Origin: Candidatus Sulfotelmatobacter kueseliae
GTDB lineage: Bacteria > Acidobacteriota > Terriglobia > Terriglobales > Acidobacteriaceae
DNA: 58,828 nucleotides
Assembly (NCBI GenBank): GCA_900290255.1
Contig: OMOD01000129.1
Coordinates: 1-58,828 of the forward strand
Reading direction: 5' to 3'
Shown here one piece after another: positions 9,234-19,777 of this stretch (positions are counted from its first letter, which is position 1; every line of letters starts with the position of its first letter). Position numbers and translations under genes: made by a program. Under the pieces are notes generated by a model that saw only the letters and a program-made list of their open reading frames with translations, searched no databases and had not been told where the DNA came from.

Positions 9234-9560
9234 GGAGAAATGTGCAGCTTCACCTTCCGGAGTAGCCTGTTCCCGGCGTCATCCCGAAGGCCCGCGCTTT
9301 TCCTGGCATACCCCCGGCTTCGGCCGCGGGCGCGCGACGCGAGCGGGCCGAGGGATCTCGCGTGAGATTAATTCCGGCCATATTCGCCCCTGCGCAAGAT
9401 CCCTCGCTCCGCCTGAAAAGCGGCTGCGCTCGGGATGACGCCGTCGACGAACGCGAAGACCGTCAAAATCCAGGCTGAGCCTCCACTCACAGCAACCGCA
9501 GCTTTGAGCAGAAGAGATCTTTCGCTATAATCGGGAGGAGTTTTCCTGCCAACCGCATTC
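9234..9560. other. Repeat-rich gap before tRNA-Arg
   Basis: No gene. It contains two inverted members of a dispersed element with ends like GTCATCCCGA and CGGGATGACG (about 9277-9370 and 9393-9442), then the tRNA promoter. Confidence 0.6.
9503..9531 (+). promoter_or_regulatory. Promoter of the tRNA-Arg gene
   Basis: -35-like TTTGAG at 9503-9508, a 17-base spacer, and a perfect -10 TATAAT at 9526-9531, 30 bases before the first tRNA base. This is the best sigma-70-type promoter in the region. Confidence 0.7.
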
Positions 9561-9663
9561 GCGCCCTTAGCTCAGTTGGATAGAGCGTCTGGCTACGAAC
9601 GTTGGATAGAGCGTCTGGCTACGAACCAGAAGGTCGGGAGTTCGAATCTCTCAGGGCGCACCA
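9561..9663 (+). tRNA. tRNA-Arg (ACG) with an internal 26-bp tandem duplication
   Basis: Acceptor GCGCCCT pairs with AGGGCGC, CCA is encoded (9661-9663), and the T arm GGGAG/TTCGAAT/CTCTC is normal. Without one copy of a duplicated segment the gene is a standard 77-nt tRNA with anticodon ACG. However, 9575-9600 is repeated exactly as 9601-9626, covering the D-loop, the 3' D-stem strand, the 5' anticodon stem and the loop. As written the transcript has two anticodon half-arms and should not fold as a tRNA. Either the gene is broken or the assembly is wrong here. The promoter is intact. Confidence 0.85.
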
Positions 9664-9783
9664 CTTCCCGTCCAGGCTCAATGTCAGCAGAGATCCTTCG
9701 CTACGCTCAGGATTTCGGCAGGAGGCTCCCGCTAGGCTCACGCCTCCTAGACGCCTCAAGTTCGAATCTCTCAGGGCGCACCA
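9639..9783 (+). repeat. 25-bp direct repeat of the tRNA-Arg 3' end
   Basis: The last 25 bases of the tRNA gene, from AGTTCGAATC to CCA (9639-9663), recur exactly at 9759-9783, 120 bases downstream. A duplicated tRNA 3' end is the usual footprint of an integration site (attL/attR), but the 95 bases between hold only repeat-like DNA and no integrase. Confidence 0.8.
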
Positions 9784-10148
9784 TTTTTTGTCCTCGAATT
9801 ATGCTTGTTCAGGAGGAACCGCCTCTAAAGTGCCGCACCGGCAGCCGAGTCGGCAGGTCGGTGATGGTAACTGCCGTTTATCAGAACCTACTGGTTGGGG
9901 TATCGGCACGAAGTCTGCAGCGATGGTAAAGGTCGGTCACTGAATCAGCGCCTTAACGCTGTCAATTCTGACAGTTCATTTTTGGCGGGGCAGAGAGCTA
10001 TAAAGTCGTGATTGATGTTGCCTGATGGAGCATGGGTCTCGACGACTGTGCCAGCGGTCCGTGGCTGTGATCGAAACGGCACGGAGCGCGAGCTGGACCC
10101 GAACCGCAACCGATATTTTCAAGCGAATTCCAAAAGTGAGGAAGAATA
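9664..10148. other. Gene-free stretch after tRNA-Arg
   Basis: Holds the second tRNA 3' end (9759-9783) and a short element with CTTCGCTACGCTCAGGAT (about 9691-9708). From 9790 to 10148 I see no gene; small ORFs lack protein character. Confidence 0.5.
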
Positions 10149-10625
10149 ATGAAGAAACTCCTGATTGTCATTGCCCTGTTGTTTGCCATGCCATCGTTTG
10201 CCGATGACCTGGACCAGTACATTCAGCTTCTCAAGAGCGACCTCAAGGCCGGCGCGAAAGATTACGTCACCCAAGGAATGGTGACATTCACCCCGGAGGA
10301 GGCCAAGCGGTTTTGGCCGATCTGGGACTCTTACATGGCGGAGCGTGGCAAGTTCTTCGATGCCCGTCTTGCCCTGCTCATGGACTACGCCGACAATTAC
10401 GACAAGATGACGGATGCGAAGGCGCAGGAATTGTTGAATCGCAGGTTCGAGCAACTCAAGCTGAGGAACCAGTTGGATCAGAAATATCGCCCGCAATTCG
10501 CCACGGCGTTATCACCCAGGCGACTCGTCCGCTTCTACCAGATTTAGCAGGAGCTAGAGGTAATGATGGAACTGAGGGCCATTGCGACGATCCCGAGGAT
10601 GAAGTGGTGGCAAGGCAGTAACTGA
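10149..10625 (+). pseudogene. Small secreted protein interrupted by an in-frame TAG
   Basis: Starts at ATG 10149 after GAGGAAGAATA with a signal peptide (MKKLLIVIALLFAMPSFA). The mature part is helical and charged (TPEEAKRFWPIWDSYMAERG), like small periplasmic proteins of the Spy/LTXXQ type. The frame stops at TAG 10545-10547 after RFYQI, then stays open for 25 codons (QELEVMMELRAIATIPRM...) to TGA 10625. Related proteins, from memory, continue after a similar RFYQI segment with a helix ending in an IP-type motif, so the TAG probably cuts a longer gene. If the stop is real, a 132-residue product is made. Confidence 0.6.
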
Positions 10626-11041
10626 GGGGGGCCCCTTTGGTTCCCTTAAGTTGCAGCGGTGTCGCCTTAACATGGGGGGAGCGTAAGTGGTTGAGAACTC
10701 GAAATGGTTCCAAGTCACTTGCACTTCCTGCACTTTTGACTATTTTTCAACAGGCATCCGGCCAGCTTCTTGCCCCGGGCGGTTCGCAGTAATTCTTTCC
10801 AGCGGCAGGGCAATTCCTACCTCCCCGGAGAATCGATCAGGCATTGTTTTGAATAATTTGCGGACGGCACGGTACATGCTGTAGGCAACGGCAGACGAAG
10901 TGGCGCGCAACGGGGCGCTCCAGAGAATAACTTCGGCCAGAGGTTTTCTTGGGCGCCCCTTGCTAAGTTTGCCGGACGGCCCTCCCCCACCCCTCGTGCT
11001 TCCGGCGCACTTCGCCTCAGCCGTTCCTCGCCCGTACGCGA
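10626..11041. other. Gene-free stretch
   Basis: No ORF has a believable start or composition and I recognise no repeat or RNA here. Confidence 0.45.
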
Positions 11042-11269
11042 TCAGGCCAGCGCCACGGGCTCCCGCAAGTCAATTCCCGCTTGCCGCAGCAGCCGCGCCA
11101 CCGCCTCCTGCTTCAGCCGCGAGGCATCAAACTCCACCCGCACCGTGCGCTGCTTGGCATTGAACTGCACGCTTCGGATGCCGTACACCTCGCGCATGCT
11201 GCCAATTGCCCGCAGTTCGTTCTCCCCGGGTATTGCGCCGTAGTTGAACACTACATCCAGATAAGTCAT
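11042..11269 (-). CDS. Heavy-metal-associated-fold protein lacking the CxxC motif
   Basis: A 75-residue protein with the ferredoxin-like pattern of HMA domains (MREVYGIRSVQFNAKQRTVRVEFD, then a helix and RQAGID). The metal-binding CxxC found in CopZ and related chaperones is absent, so copper binding in the classical way is unlikely. ATG 11269 follows GAAGGATTGCCAGCG and is preferred over TTG 11278. The gene diverges from the copper ATPase 81 bases away, which suggests a shared control region and a linked role. Confidence 0.65.
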   Translation of the reverse strand: MTYLDVVFNYGAIPGENELRAIGSMREVYGIRSVQFNAKQRTVRVEFDASRLKQEAVARLLRQAGIDLREPVALA

Positions 11270-11350
11270 CGCTGGCAATCCTTCGGTATGATGAATTTGT
11301 CGCGCCCGGCCGCTGCTGCCCGGCCGTCAGCGCTGAATCCAATATAGAGC

Positions 11351-14002
<2,652 letters not shown>

Positions 14003-14003
14003 T

Positions 14004-14076
14004 AATTACCACGGAGATACAAAGTCACAGAGAGCCCCGAAAAGGAATTTCTCTGTGTCTCCGTGTCTCTGTGATG
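14004..14076. repeat. Inverted repeat of short tandem units between copA and the TlpA gene
   Basis: Left arm CCACGGAGATACAAAGTCAC and right arm around CTCTGTGTCTCCGTGTCTC pair over some 20 bases. The two genes converge here, so it may act as a bidirectional terminator, though no T-run follows. Confidence 0.6.
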
Positions 14077-14079
14077 GAC

Positions 14080-14583
14080 TTACAACTTGCTGAGGAAGTC
14101 TGTGATGTCCGGTTCGGTCCAATCCACCGGACCGATGAATTTGCGCCGCATCACTCCGTTGCGGTCAATGATGAACGTCTCCGGCCAGCCATGCGTGCCG
14201 TAGAGATTCGGGGTTTTCTGCTCCGGATCACGCACCGTGAGCAGATTCGGAGCATGGTCCTTCACGAATTTCAGGTAGGCATTCTCGTTCACGTCGATGC
14301 TCACGGCTACGACGGTTACGCCCTTGGCTTTCATGATCCGCTGCATTTCCACCAGCGAGGGCATTTCTTCGACGCAGGGCGGGCACCAGGTCGCCCAAAA
14401 ATTCAGCACCACGACCTGTCCGCGGAACTGGCTGAGCGTGACTTTCGTCTGCGCGTCCTGCACCGTGAAATCGGGGGCGTTCGAGCCGATGCGCGGCGGC
14501 CGGGTTCCGCCGTAGCAGGCAGAAAGGGCAAGCAACCCGGCGCAGCTAACGAGAACGGCGAGGAGGTTAGTGAAGCGTCGCAC
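14080..14583 (-). CDS. TlpA/ResA-type thioredoxin-fold lipoprotein
   Basis: A 167-residue thiol-disulfide protein anchored outside the inner membrane. A lipobox (LSAC, Cys23) follows a hydrophobic leader, and the active site WCPPC (Cys67, Cys70) lies in VVVLNFWATWCPPCVEEMPS. The family-typical WPETFIIDRNG with the cis-Pro region follows. It could reduce cysteines of cytochromes or copper-site proteins; its place beside the copper ATPase and in a genome with an aa3-type oxidase fits but does not prove that. Confidence 0.85.
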   Translation of the reverse strand: MRRFTNLLAVLVSCAGLLALSACYGGTRPPRIGSNAPDFTVQDAQTKVTLSQFRGQVVVLNFWATWCPPCVEEMPSLVEMQRIMKAKGVTVVAVSIDVNENAYLKFVKDHAPNLLTVRDPEQKTPNLYGTHGWPETFIIDRNGVMRRKFIGPVDWTEPDITDFLSKL

Positions 14584-14588
14584 CTAGT

Positions 14589-14594
14589 TATAAT
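14589..14594 (+). promoter_or_regulatory. -10 box of the glycosyltransferase gene
   Basis: Perfect TATAAT, 14 bases before ATG 14609. A start of transcription about 7 bases on would give a very short leader. No good -35 is visible. Confidence 0.45.
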
Positions 14595-14608
14595 AATAGA
14601 TTCGACGT

Positions 14609-15700
14609 ATGGCCGCGACGGAAACAATCACGGGGCAGCCAACGGTGTCGGTCATCATTCCGGCGCGCAATGAAGACGCCTGCCTGGGCACGTGTCTCGA
14701 ATCGCTGGTCACGCAAAGCGGCACGGCCTTCGAGATTATCGTCGTGGACGATCACTCGACCGATCGCACGCGCGAGATCGCCGCCTCCTTCGCCGCCGTA
14801 AATGCAGACAAAGTCCGTGTCATCGAGGCCGGCCCACTTCCCGAGGGCTGGACCGGCAAGAACAACGCCGTCTCGACCGGAGCGCGTACGGCCCGCGGCG
14901 CATGGCTTCTGTTTACCGACGCCGATACCGTCCACCTTTCCGGATCGCTTGCCCGCGCGATGGCCGAGGCGCTGGGGAACGGCGCCGACATGCTTTCGTA
15001 TTCACCGGAACAAATTGCAGTCAGTTTCTGGGAGATGGCCACGCTGCCGGTGATCTTTGCGGAACTGGCTCGGCAATATCCGCCGAAGAAAGTCAGCGAT
15101 CCGGCTTCACCCATTGCGGCCGCCAACGGGCAATATATCCTCATCCGCCGCGAGGTGTACGACGCGATTGGCGGACACGCCGCGATTGCCGGCGAAATCC
15201 TCGAGGACGTCGCGCTGGCCCGCGCCGTGAAAGCTTCCGGCCGGAAGATTCGCTTCCGCTACGGCGCCGACGTCGTCCGCACAAGGATGTACCGCAACTT
15301 TCGTCAGCTGCGTGAAGGGTGGACGAAGAACCTGGCGTTGCTGTTTCCAAACCCGGGCTGGTTGGCCGTGAAGACGGTGCTGCTGTGGGCAATGCCTTGG
15401 GTCGCCTTGGCAATGGAGTCCTTCCACGGGGCGAGGCGAGCTTGGTGGGGAATGGTTTTTGTCTGCGGTGTCCTTTACGTTACGACACGTCTCCGTCGTG
15501 CCAACTTCGACTTTCCCATGGAGTTTCTTGGCGCCCTGTTCGGCATGCCCGTGTTCGCGTACCTGCTGCTCCGCTCCAAGCAAGCGCACGCCCAGGGCAA
15601 AGTCGGCTGGAAGGGCCGCATCTATGGCAGCGCAGATCACTCCATGAACCCGATGCCTGACCACAGCACTCCCACCACCGCCGCCGGGAGACTCTCATGA
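14609..15700 (+). CDS. Family 2 glycosyltransferase, membrane-associated
   Basis: A 363-residue GT-A-fold transferase. The N-terminal nucleotide-sugar domain has VSVIIPARNE, VVDDHSTD, FTDADT (the DxD-type metal site) and EDVALARAVK, then QLREGWTKN (a Q/RxxRW-like position). Three hydrophobic segments follow from about residue 245, so it sits on the membrane. The layout resembles hopene- or carotenoid-associated transferases (HpnB/CrtQ type), but no hopanoid genes are nearby and the acceptor is unknown. It overlaps the next gene by 4 bases (ATGA). Confidence 0.8.
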   Translation: MAATETITGQPTVSVIIPARNEDACLGTCLESLVTQSGTAFEIIVVDDHSTDRTREIAASFAAVNADKVRVIEAGPLPEGWTGKNNAVSTGARTARGAWLLFTDADTVHLSGSLARAMAEALGNGADMLSYSPEQIAVSFWEMATLPVIFAELARQYPPKKVSDPASPIAAANGQYILIRREVYDAIGGHAAIAGEILEDVALARAVKASGRKIRFRYGADVVRTRMYRNFRQLREGWTKNLALLFPNPGWLAVKTVLLWAMPWVALAMESFHGARRAWWGMVFVCGVLYVTTRLRRANFDFPMEFLGALFGMPVFAYLLLRSKQAHAQGKVGWKGRIYGSADHSMNPMPDHSTPTTAAGRLS

Positions 15701-16398
15701 AGACTCCCGTCCTGCTGATTTTGGCGGCGGTGCTATTGGCGGTCACACTAGCGGGCGCCGGCGCACGGCAATTTGCGATCCCCGAAACACAGCCACTCGC
15801 TCAAACTGGGCAGAACTCGGGCGGGCCCAACTCTCCCGCGTTCCAGACCCTCATCGAACCGGGTTTGAGCGTCGGACCTCTCAAGCTCGGCGACACGCGG
15901 GACCGCGCGTTGCAGTTGTTCCCGAGGAAGGATGAGGATCAGGAATGGGAAGATAAGTGCGGCACGACCCTCTATTGGGTGGACACGGACAACCGAAACG
16001 GCCGGGGCGACTTGACCATCCACCTCAAGAAGGACAAGGTGTTCCAGATCGAATCCTCTACAACTCGCTTCCACACCGCCGAGGGCATCACCACCTTCGA
16101 TCCGCCGGAAAAGGTTAAGGGCGCCTACAAAGATCTTCTCGCCTACGCTCTGCTGACTGCTCCCACCCCGGCCCTGGGCGATCGCCCGCTCGTCTTCTGG
16201 CTCGACAAGAAGAATGGCATCGCGTTCGCCCTCGCCTACTATCCGGCGCAGCACAAGCGCTATGTGTACAAGATCATCGTGTTTGCGCCCAACAAGACTT
16301 TTTGTCCCGAGGGAGAAAAAACGGACTCTCCGAAATGGCAACAGATTCCTCCCTATTCGCTCGAACTCCCCAGTGACTTGGCTATGAATCGTCAGTGA
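15697..16398 (+). CDS. Secreted protein of unknown function
   Basis: A 233-residue protein I do not recognise. A leader peptide (residues 1-24, LLILAAVLLAVTLAGAGA) is followed by a small alpha/beta domain with GLSVGPLKLGDTRDRALQLF, a pattern seen in lipoproteins that start with a G-x-x-L-G-x-T/S turn. Two Cys are present (CGTTLYW and TFCPEG). The ATGA overlap with the glycosyltransferase implies translational coupling, and it overlaps the pterin gene region by a few bases if the earliest start there is used. Confidence 0.6.
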   Translation: MKTPVLLILAAVLLAVTLAGAGARQFAIPETQPLAQTGQNSGGPNSPAFQTLIEPGLSVGPLKLGDTRDRALQLFPRKDEDQEWEDKCGTTLYWVDTDNRNGRGDLTIHLKKDKVFQIESSTTRFHTAEGITTFDPPEKVKGAYKDLLAYALLTAPTPALGDRPLVFWLDKKNGIAFALAYYPAQHKRYVYKIIVFAPNKTFCPEGEKTDSPKWQQIPPYSLELPSDLAMNRQ

Positions 16399-16412
16399 CA
16401 ATGAGGATAGGA

Positions 16413-16823
16413 ATGGTTTATCTCACGCGCAAAGCCGAATTCTCTGCTTCGCACTACTATCACAACCCGGACTTCACGCCCGAGGAGAATCGCCGCGTCT
16501 TCGGCAAGTGCAACAACCCCAACGGCCACGGCCACAACTACACGCTCGAAGTCACGGTCAAGGGCGAGGTCGATCCGCGCTCCGGATTCGTCGTCGATCT
16601 CAAGCAACTCAAAGCCGTCATGCACCACGAAGTTCTCGATGCCATGGATCACCGTTTCCTGAACAAGGAAGTCCCCGAGTTCTTCACCCGCGTTCCGACG
16701 ACGGAGAACTTGGCTATCGCCATCTGGCAACGCCTGGAGAGCAAGCTGCAACAGGCCCGCCTGCACCGCGTCCGGGTTTACGAGACGCCGGATTTGTTCG
16801 TGGATTTCTACGGAGAGGAATAG
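16413..16823 (+). CDS. 6-pyruvoyl-tetrahydropterin synthase / QueD family, first copy
   Basis: A 136-residue T-fold enzyme that acts on 7,8-dihydroneopterin triphosphate. ATG 16413 follows GAGGATAGGA; GTG 16395 and ATG 16401 are alternatives. Zinc ligands His14, His39 and His41, catalytic Cys33 (GKCNNPNGHGHNY) and the Asp79-His80 pair (AMDHRFLN) are all present. The CNNPNGHGHNY block is closer to animal-type PTPS than to typical QueD as I remember them, so tetrahydropterin rather than queuosine chemistry is possible. A paralogue and folE follow directly. Confidence 0.85.
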   Translation: MVYLTRKAEFSASHYYHNPDFTPEENRRVFGKCNNPNGHGHNYTLEVTVKGEVDPRSGFVVDLKQLKAVMHHEVLDAMDHRFLNKEVPEFFTRVPTTENLAIAIWQRLESKLQQARLHRVRVYETPDLFVDFYGEE

Positions 16824-16828
16824 GAAAT

Positions 16829-16930
16829 GCATTGTTGATTTCTTGATTGTTGATTGTTGAATAAAATCACGTGACACGCACAGAACGTGGAGTTTCCATT
16901 CAACAATCAAAAATCAACAATCAACAATTG
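16829..16930. repeat. Long inverted repeat of TTGATTG-type units between the two PTPS genes
   Basis: The left arm (about 16831-16861, ATTGTTGATTTCTTGATTG...) pairs with the right arm (about 16899-16929, ...AATCAACAATCAACAATTG) over roughly 30 bases around a loop of some 37. It fills the whole gap and ends 9 bases before the next ATG. A close relative lies at 36040-36119. Confidence 0.8.
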
Positions 16931-16938
16931 CTCCACCA

Positions 16939-17361
16939 ATGATCGCTCATCTCACTCGCCGTTACCCCTTCTCAGCCTCACACCGGCTGAACAGTGAACA
17001 AATGTCTGCCGACGAGAACCGCGCCACGTACGGCAAGTGCAACAATCCTTACGGCCACGGCCATAACTACACCCTCGAGGTCACGGTGAGCGGCCCGGTC
17101 GATGAGCGCACTGGCATGGTTTGCAACCTCACCGATCTCGACGGCGTTGTGGAAAGGGAAGTGCTCTCCCGCTACCATCTCGAGAATTTGAATACGGTGC
17201 AAGAATTCGCGAAAACCGTGCCTACCACGGAAAATCTCTGTGTCGCGATCTTCGAAATATTGCAGCGCGGCTTTGCTCAGGCGCATCTGGATAGAGTGAG
17301 ACTCGAAGAGACTATGATGAACTCATTCGAGTACACGGGCGGCGCGGAAGCGCGAAAATAG
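16939..17361 (+). CDS. PTPS/QueD family paralogue with altered Asp-His site
   Basis: A 140-residue sister of the preceding gene. Zinc ligands (His15, His40, His42) and Cys34 are kept ([13 protein letters not shown]), but where the first copy has Asp79-His80, this one reads RYHLENLN, so by simple alignment the pair becomes His-Leu. It may have a different reaction, act as a partner subunit, or be losing activity. A one-residue slip would align the His but still not the Asp. The hairpin at 16829-16930 lies directly before it. Confidence 0.8.
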   Translation: MIAHLTRRYPFSASHRLNSEQMSADENRATYGKCNNPYGHGHNYTLEVTVSGPVDERTGMVCNLTDLDGVVEREVLSRYHLENLNTVQEFAKTVPTTENLCVAIFEILQRGFAQAHLDRVRLEETMMNSFEYTGGAEARK

Positions 17362-17390
17362 CCGCTCCGGAAGAGTAGGATTCGTATCAG

Positions 17391-17447
17391 GGCATGGCTT
17401 CAGCCGTGCCACAAGACGCACGAGTCAAATCGCGGCTTTAGCCGCTG
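17391..17447. repeat. Two CTTCAG/CTTTAG-centred palindromes upstream of folE
   Basis: GGCATGGCTTCAGCCGTGCC at 17391-17410 and CGCGGCTTTAGCCGCTG at 17431-17447. They belong to the family described at 2295-2357. Confidence 0.7.
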
Positions 17448-17467
17448 AGGGATCAAAGGCCCTATCC

Positions 17468-18067
17468 ATGAAGCCAGCCATCGAACCAGCCACGCTCACC
17501 AGCGCCCGCTTCGAAGACCTCGTCCGCGAAATGCTCGTCCGCCTGGGCGAAGATCCCCGGCGCGAAGGCCTTACCGCAACGCCCGAGCGCGTCCGCAAGG
17601 CGCTGGAATTCCTCACCAAGGGTTATCAGGAAGATCCCGAAGCGCTGCTCAAAGGCGCGCTCTTCACCGTCAGCTACGATGAGATGGTCATCGTCAAAGA
17701 TATCGAGATGTTCAGCCTGTGCGAGCACCACATGCTGCCCTTCTTCGGCAAGGTGCACGTCGCCTACATCCCCAACGGCCGGGTGATCGGGCTGAGCAAG
17801 ATTCCACGCCTGATCGAGCTTTTCTCGCGCCGTCTGCAGATTCAGGAGCGCCTCACCACCCAGATCGCCGAGACCATTCAGAAAGTCATCGAACCGCAGG
17901 GAGTCGGCGTGGTCATCGAGGCTCGCCATCTTTGCATGATGATGCGCGGCGTAGAAAAGCAGCACTCCGCCGCCGTCACTTCCTCCATGCTGGGCTGTTT
18001 CCGCCAGGAGGAAGAGACGCGCTCGGAATTCCTTTCGCTGATCCGCCAGCGCGCCAATGGCGTGTGA
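17468..18067 (+). CDS. folE: GTP cyclohydrolase I
   Basis: A 199-residue enzyme that turns GTP into 7,8-dihydroneopterin triphosphate, the substrate of the two upstream PTPS/QueD genes. The zinc and active-site regions are visible: [44 protein letters not shown], and [15 protein letters not shown]. Length is normal. With the PTPS genes and the following SDR it forms a compact pterin cluster. Confidence 0.95.
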   Translation: MKPAIEPATLTSARFEDLVREMLVRLGEDPRREGLTATPERVRKALEFLTKGYQEDPEALLKGALFTVSYDEMVIVKDIEMFSLCEHHMLPFFGKVHVAYIPNGRVIGLSKIPRLIELFSRRLQIQERLTTQIAETIQKVIEPQGVGVVIEARHLCMMMRGVEKQHSAAVTSSMLGCFRQEEETRSEFLSLIRQRANGV

Positions 18068-18117
18068 CCGAATGCGGTAAGATGAGACTCGCCTTTGAGA
18101 TCATCTCCGGTGGAAGA

Positions 18118-18171
18118 GCGGCGCTTCAGCGCCGCGTAAGGTTTGGTTACGAATGCGGGCTTCAGCCCCGG
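18118..18171. repeat. CTTCAG-centred palindromes between folE and the SDR gene
   Basis: GCGGCGCTTCAGCGCCGCG at 18118-18136 and GCGGGCTTCAGCCCCGG at 18155-18171. The same dispersed family as at 2295-2357. Confidence 0.7.
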
Positions 18172-18184
18172 TGAGACGAATCGC

Positions 18185-18964
18185 TTGCCACCACACATTT
18201 CAAGTAACACTTTAGGGTCGCGAAATACAGCGGGCCGTGGCCTGCGCGGTCAGGTTGCTCTGGTTACCGGAGCCACTCGTGGCATCGGCCTCGCTATCGC
18301 CCGCGCTCTCGCTGCCGAAGGCTGCGATCTGATCGTTACCGGACGCGACCAGGCAGCGCTCAACCGCATCAGCAGGGAACTGGCGCGCCGCGGAAAAACA
18401 GCCGCTAAAATCCGTATCCTTAGCCATCCCTCGGACGTCCGCGATCCACATTCGGTTGACGCACTCTTCCGCGCCATCCGGCGCCAGTTCCGCCGCCTCG
18501 ACATCCTCGTCAACAACGCCGGCATCGCCCAACCGAATCTTCCCGTAGACAAACTTCCATTTCCGGTATGGAAGGACGTCCTCGAAACCAATCTGGACGG
18601 CATGTTTCTCGTGACCCAGGCGGCGCTGGTCCTGATGAAGCGCGGGGGCTCGATCGTAAACAATCTGTCGGTTGCCGCCAACCGCGTCTTCGCCGGCTCG
18701 GCCGCCTACAACGCCTCCAAGCACGGCGCCCTCGGCCTCAGCAACACGCTGCGCGAAGAACTGCGGCCGCGAGGGATTCGGGTGATCGGAGTACTGCCCG
18801 GGGCTGCGGACACCGACATCTGGAAGACACTCTGGCCTGAGGCTCCACGCCGCAAAATGATGTCGCCGGAAACCGTGGCCCGCGCGGTTGTGGACTCCAT
18901 TCTGCTTCCCGCCAATACCACGGTCGAGATACTCGAGATTCGGCCCAGCACGGGAACGCTGTAG
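18185..18964 (+). CDS. Short-chain dehydrogenase/reductase
   Basis: A classical NAD(P)H-dependent SDR of about 259 residues. The cofactor motif VTGATRGIG, NNAG, the catalytic Ser (VNNLSV) and YNASK are all present. The start is uncertain: there is no ATG before the Rossmann motif. TTG 18185 is my choice because an earlier TTG at 18143 lies inside a dispersed palindrome. Next to folE and two PTPS genes it could be a sepiapterin- or dihydropterin-type reductase, but many SDRs look the same. Confidence 0.8.
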   Translation: MPPHISSNTLGSRNTAGRGLRGQVALVTGATRGIGLAIARALAAEGCDLIVTGRDQAALNRISRELARRGKTAAKIRILSHPSDVRDPHSVDALFRAIRRQFRRLDILVNNAGIAQPNLPVDKLPFPVWKDVLETNLDGMFLVTQAALVLMKRGGSIVNNLSVAANRVFAGSAAYNASKHGALGLSNTLREELRPRGIRVIGVLPGAADTDIWKTLWPEAPRRKMMSPETVARAVVDSILLPANTTVEILEIRPSTGTL

Positions 18965-19046
18965 CCTGCCGACGCTCTCCGCTCTCCTTTTCTTGCATCC
19001 CACGTCCGTCTACAATGGCCACCGCAACATTTTCGGAGGAAATCCT

Positions 19047-19619
19047 ATGACGAAGGTCCCGTTGGTACTCGCTGCCGTTCTCGCCGCCATCCTGGCCATG
19101 CCCGCTCTGGCCCAGGACACCATGAAGAAAGACACCGCCGTCAAACCTGCCGACCCTCCGTCCAAGGTCGTGCTCGATAGCTGGAACGACATCGGCCGCA
19201 AGCTCATCGCCATGGCCGAAGATTTTCCCGAAGACAAGTACGACATGAAGCCCAACCCGGATCAACGCACCTTCGCTCAGCAACTGCTGCACGCGGCCGG
19301 GGCGAATTACTATTTCACCAATTTGGTCACGGGGCAGAAAGGTCCGGTCGAAGAGAACCCCAAGCGCGACCAATACAAGACCAAATCCGACGTGGTTGCC
19401 TTCGTCAAGAAATCTTTTGCCGACGGCGCTGCCGCGATCCAGTCAAAGGGAGACCGGGGCATGTCTGAGCTGGTCGTCGATCCCTTTGCCCATCAGCAGG
19501 TAAGAATCAGCGATCTTGCCTACGGCTTCATCGAGCATTGCGGGGAGCACTACGGCCAGCTCGTGGTCTACTACCGGGTCGCTGGCCTGGTTCCACCGGA
19601 GTCGCGCCCGAAAAAATAG
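19047..19619 (+). CDS. Secreted DinB-like protein
   Basis: A 190-residue protein with a signal peptide (ending PALAQD) and a four-helix DinB/YfiT-like bundle. ATG 19047 follows TCGGAGGAAATCCT. Candidate metal-binding histidines are in LLHAAGANYYF and EHCGEHYGQLVVY, in the usual places on helices 2 and 4. DinB-fold proteins are often thiol-dependent transferases or of unknown role; export is common in acidobacteria. No partner gene is evident. Confidence 0.8.
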   Translation: MTKVPLVLAAVLAAILAMPALAQDTMKKDTAVKPADPPSKVVLDSWNDIGRKLIAMAEDFPEDKYDMKPNPDQRTFAQQLLHAAGANYYFTNLVTGQKGPVEENPKRDQYKTKSDVVAFVKKSFADGAAAIQSKGDRGMSELVVDPFAHQQVRISDLAYGFIEHCGEHYGQLVVYYRVAGLVPPESRPKK

Positions 19620-19777
19620 CCCATGTGGAGCGGACACTCCTGTCCGCTGCCTTTGGTCTTGCTGTTGATGTTGTCCTTGGTCGTGACGCTGGTCTGAAAA
19701 CTCAGTTTTCGCTCTAAGTCAGACCCAGGCTGGCGCGCTCCATTTCTCGCGCGTTCTTTGGCCGGATGTGGAAAGTC

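Noticed and set aside
9561-9663. A tRNA intron explaining the 26-bp duplication
   Set aside because: The extra segment is an exact tandem copy, and bacterial tRNA introns are much larger self-splicing elements.
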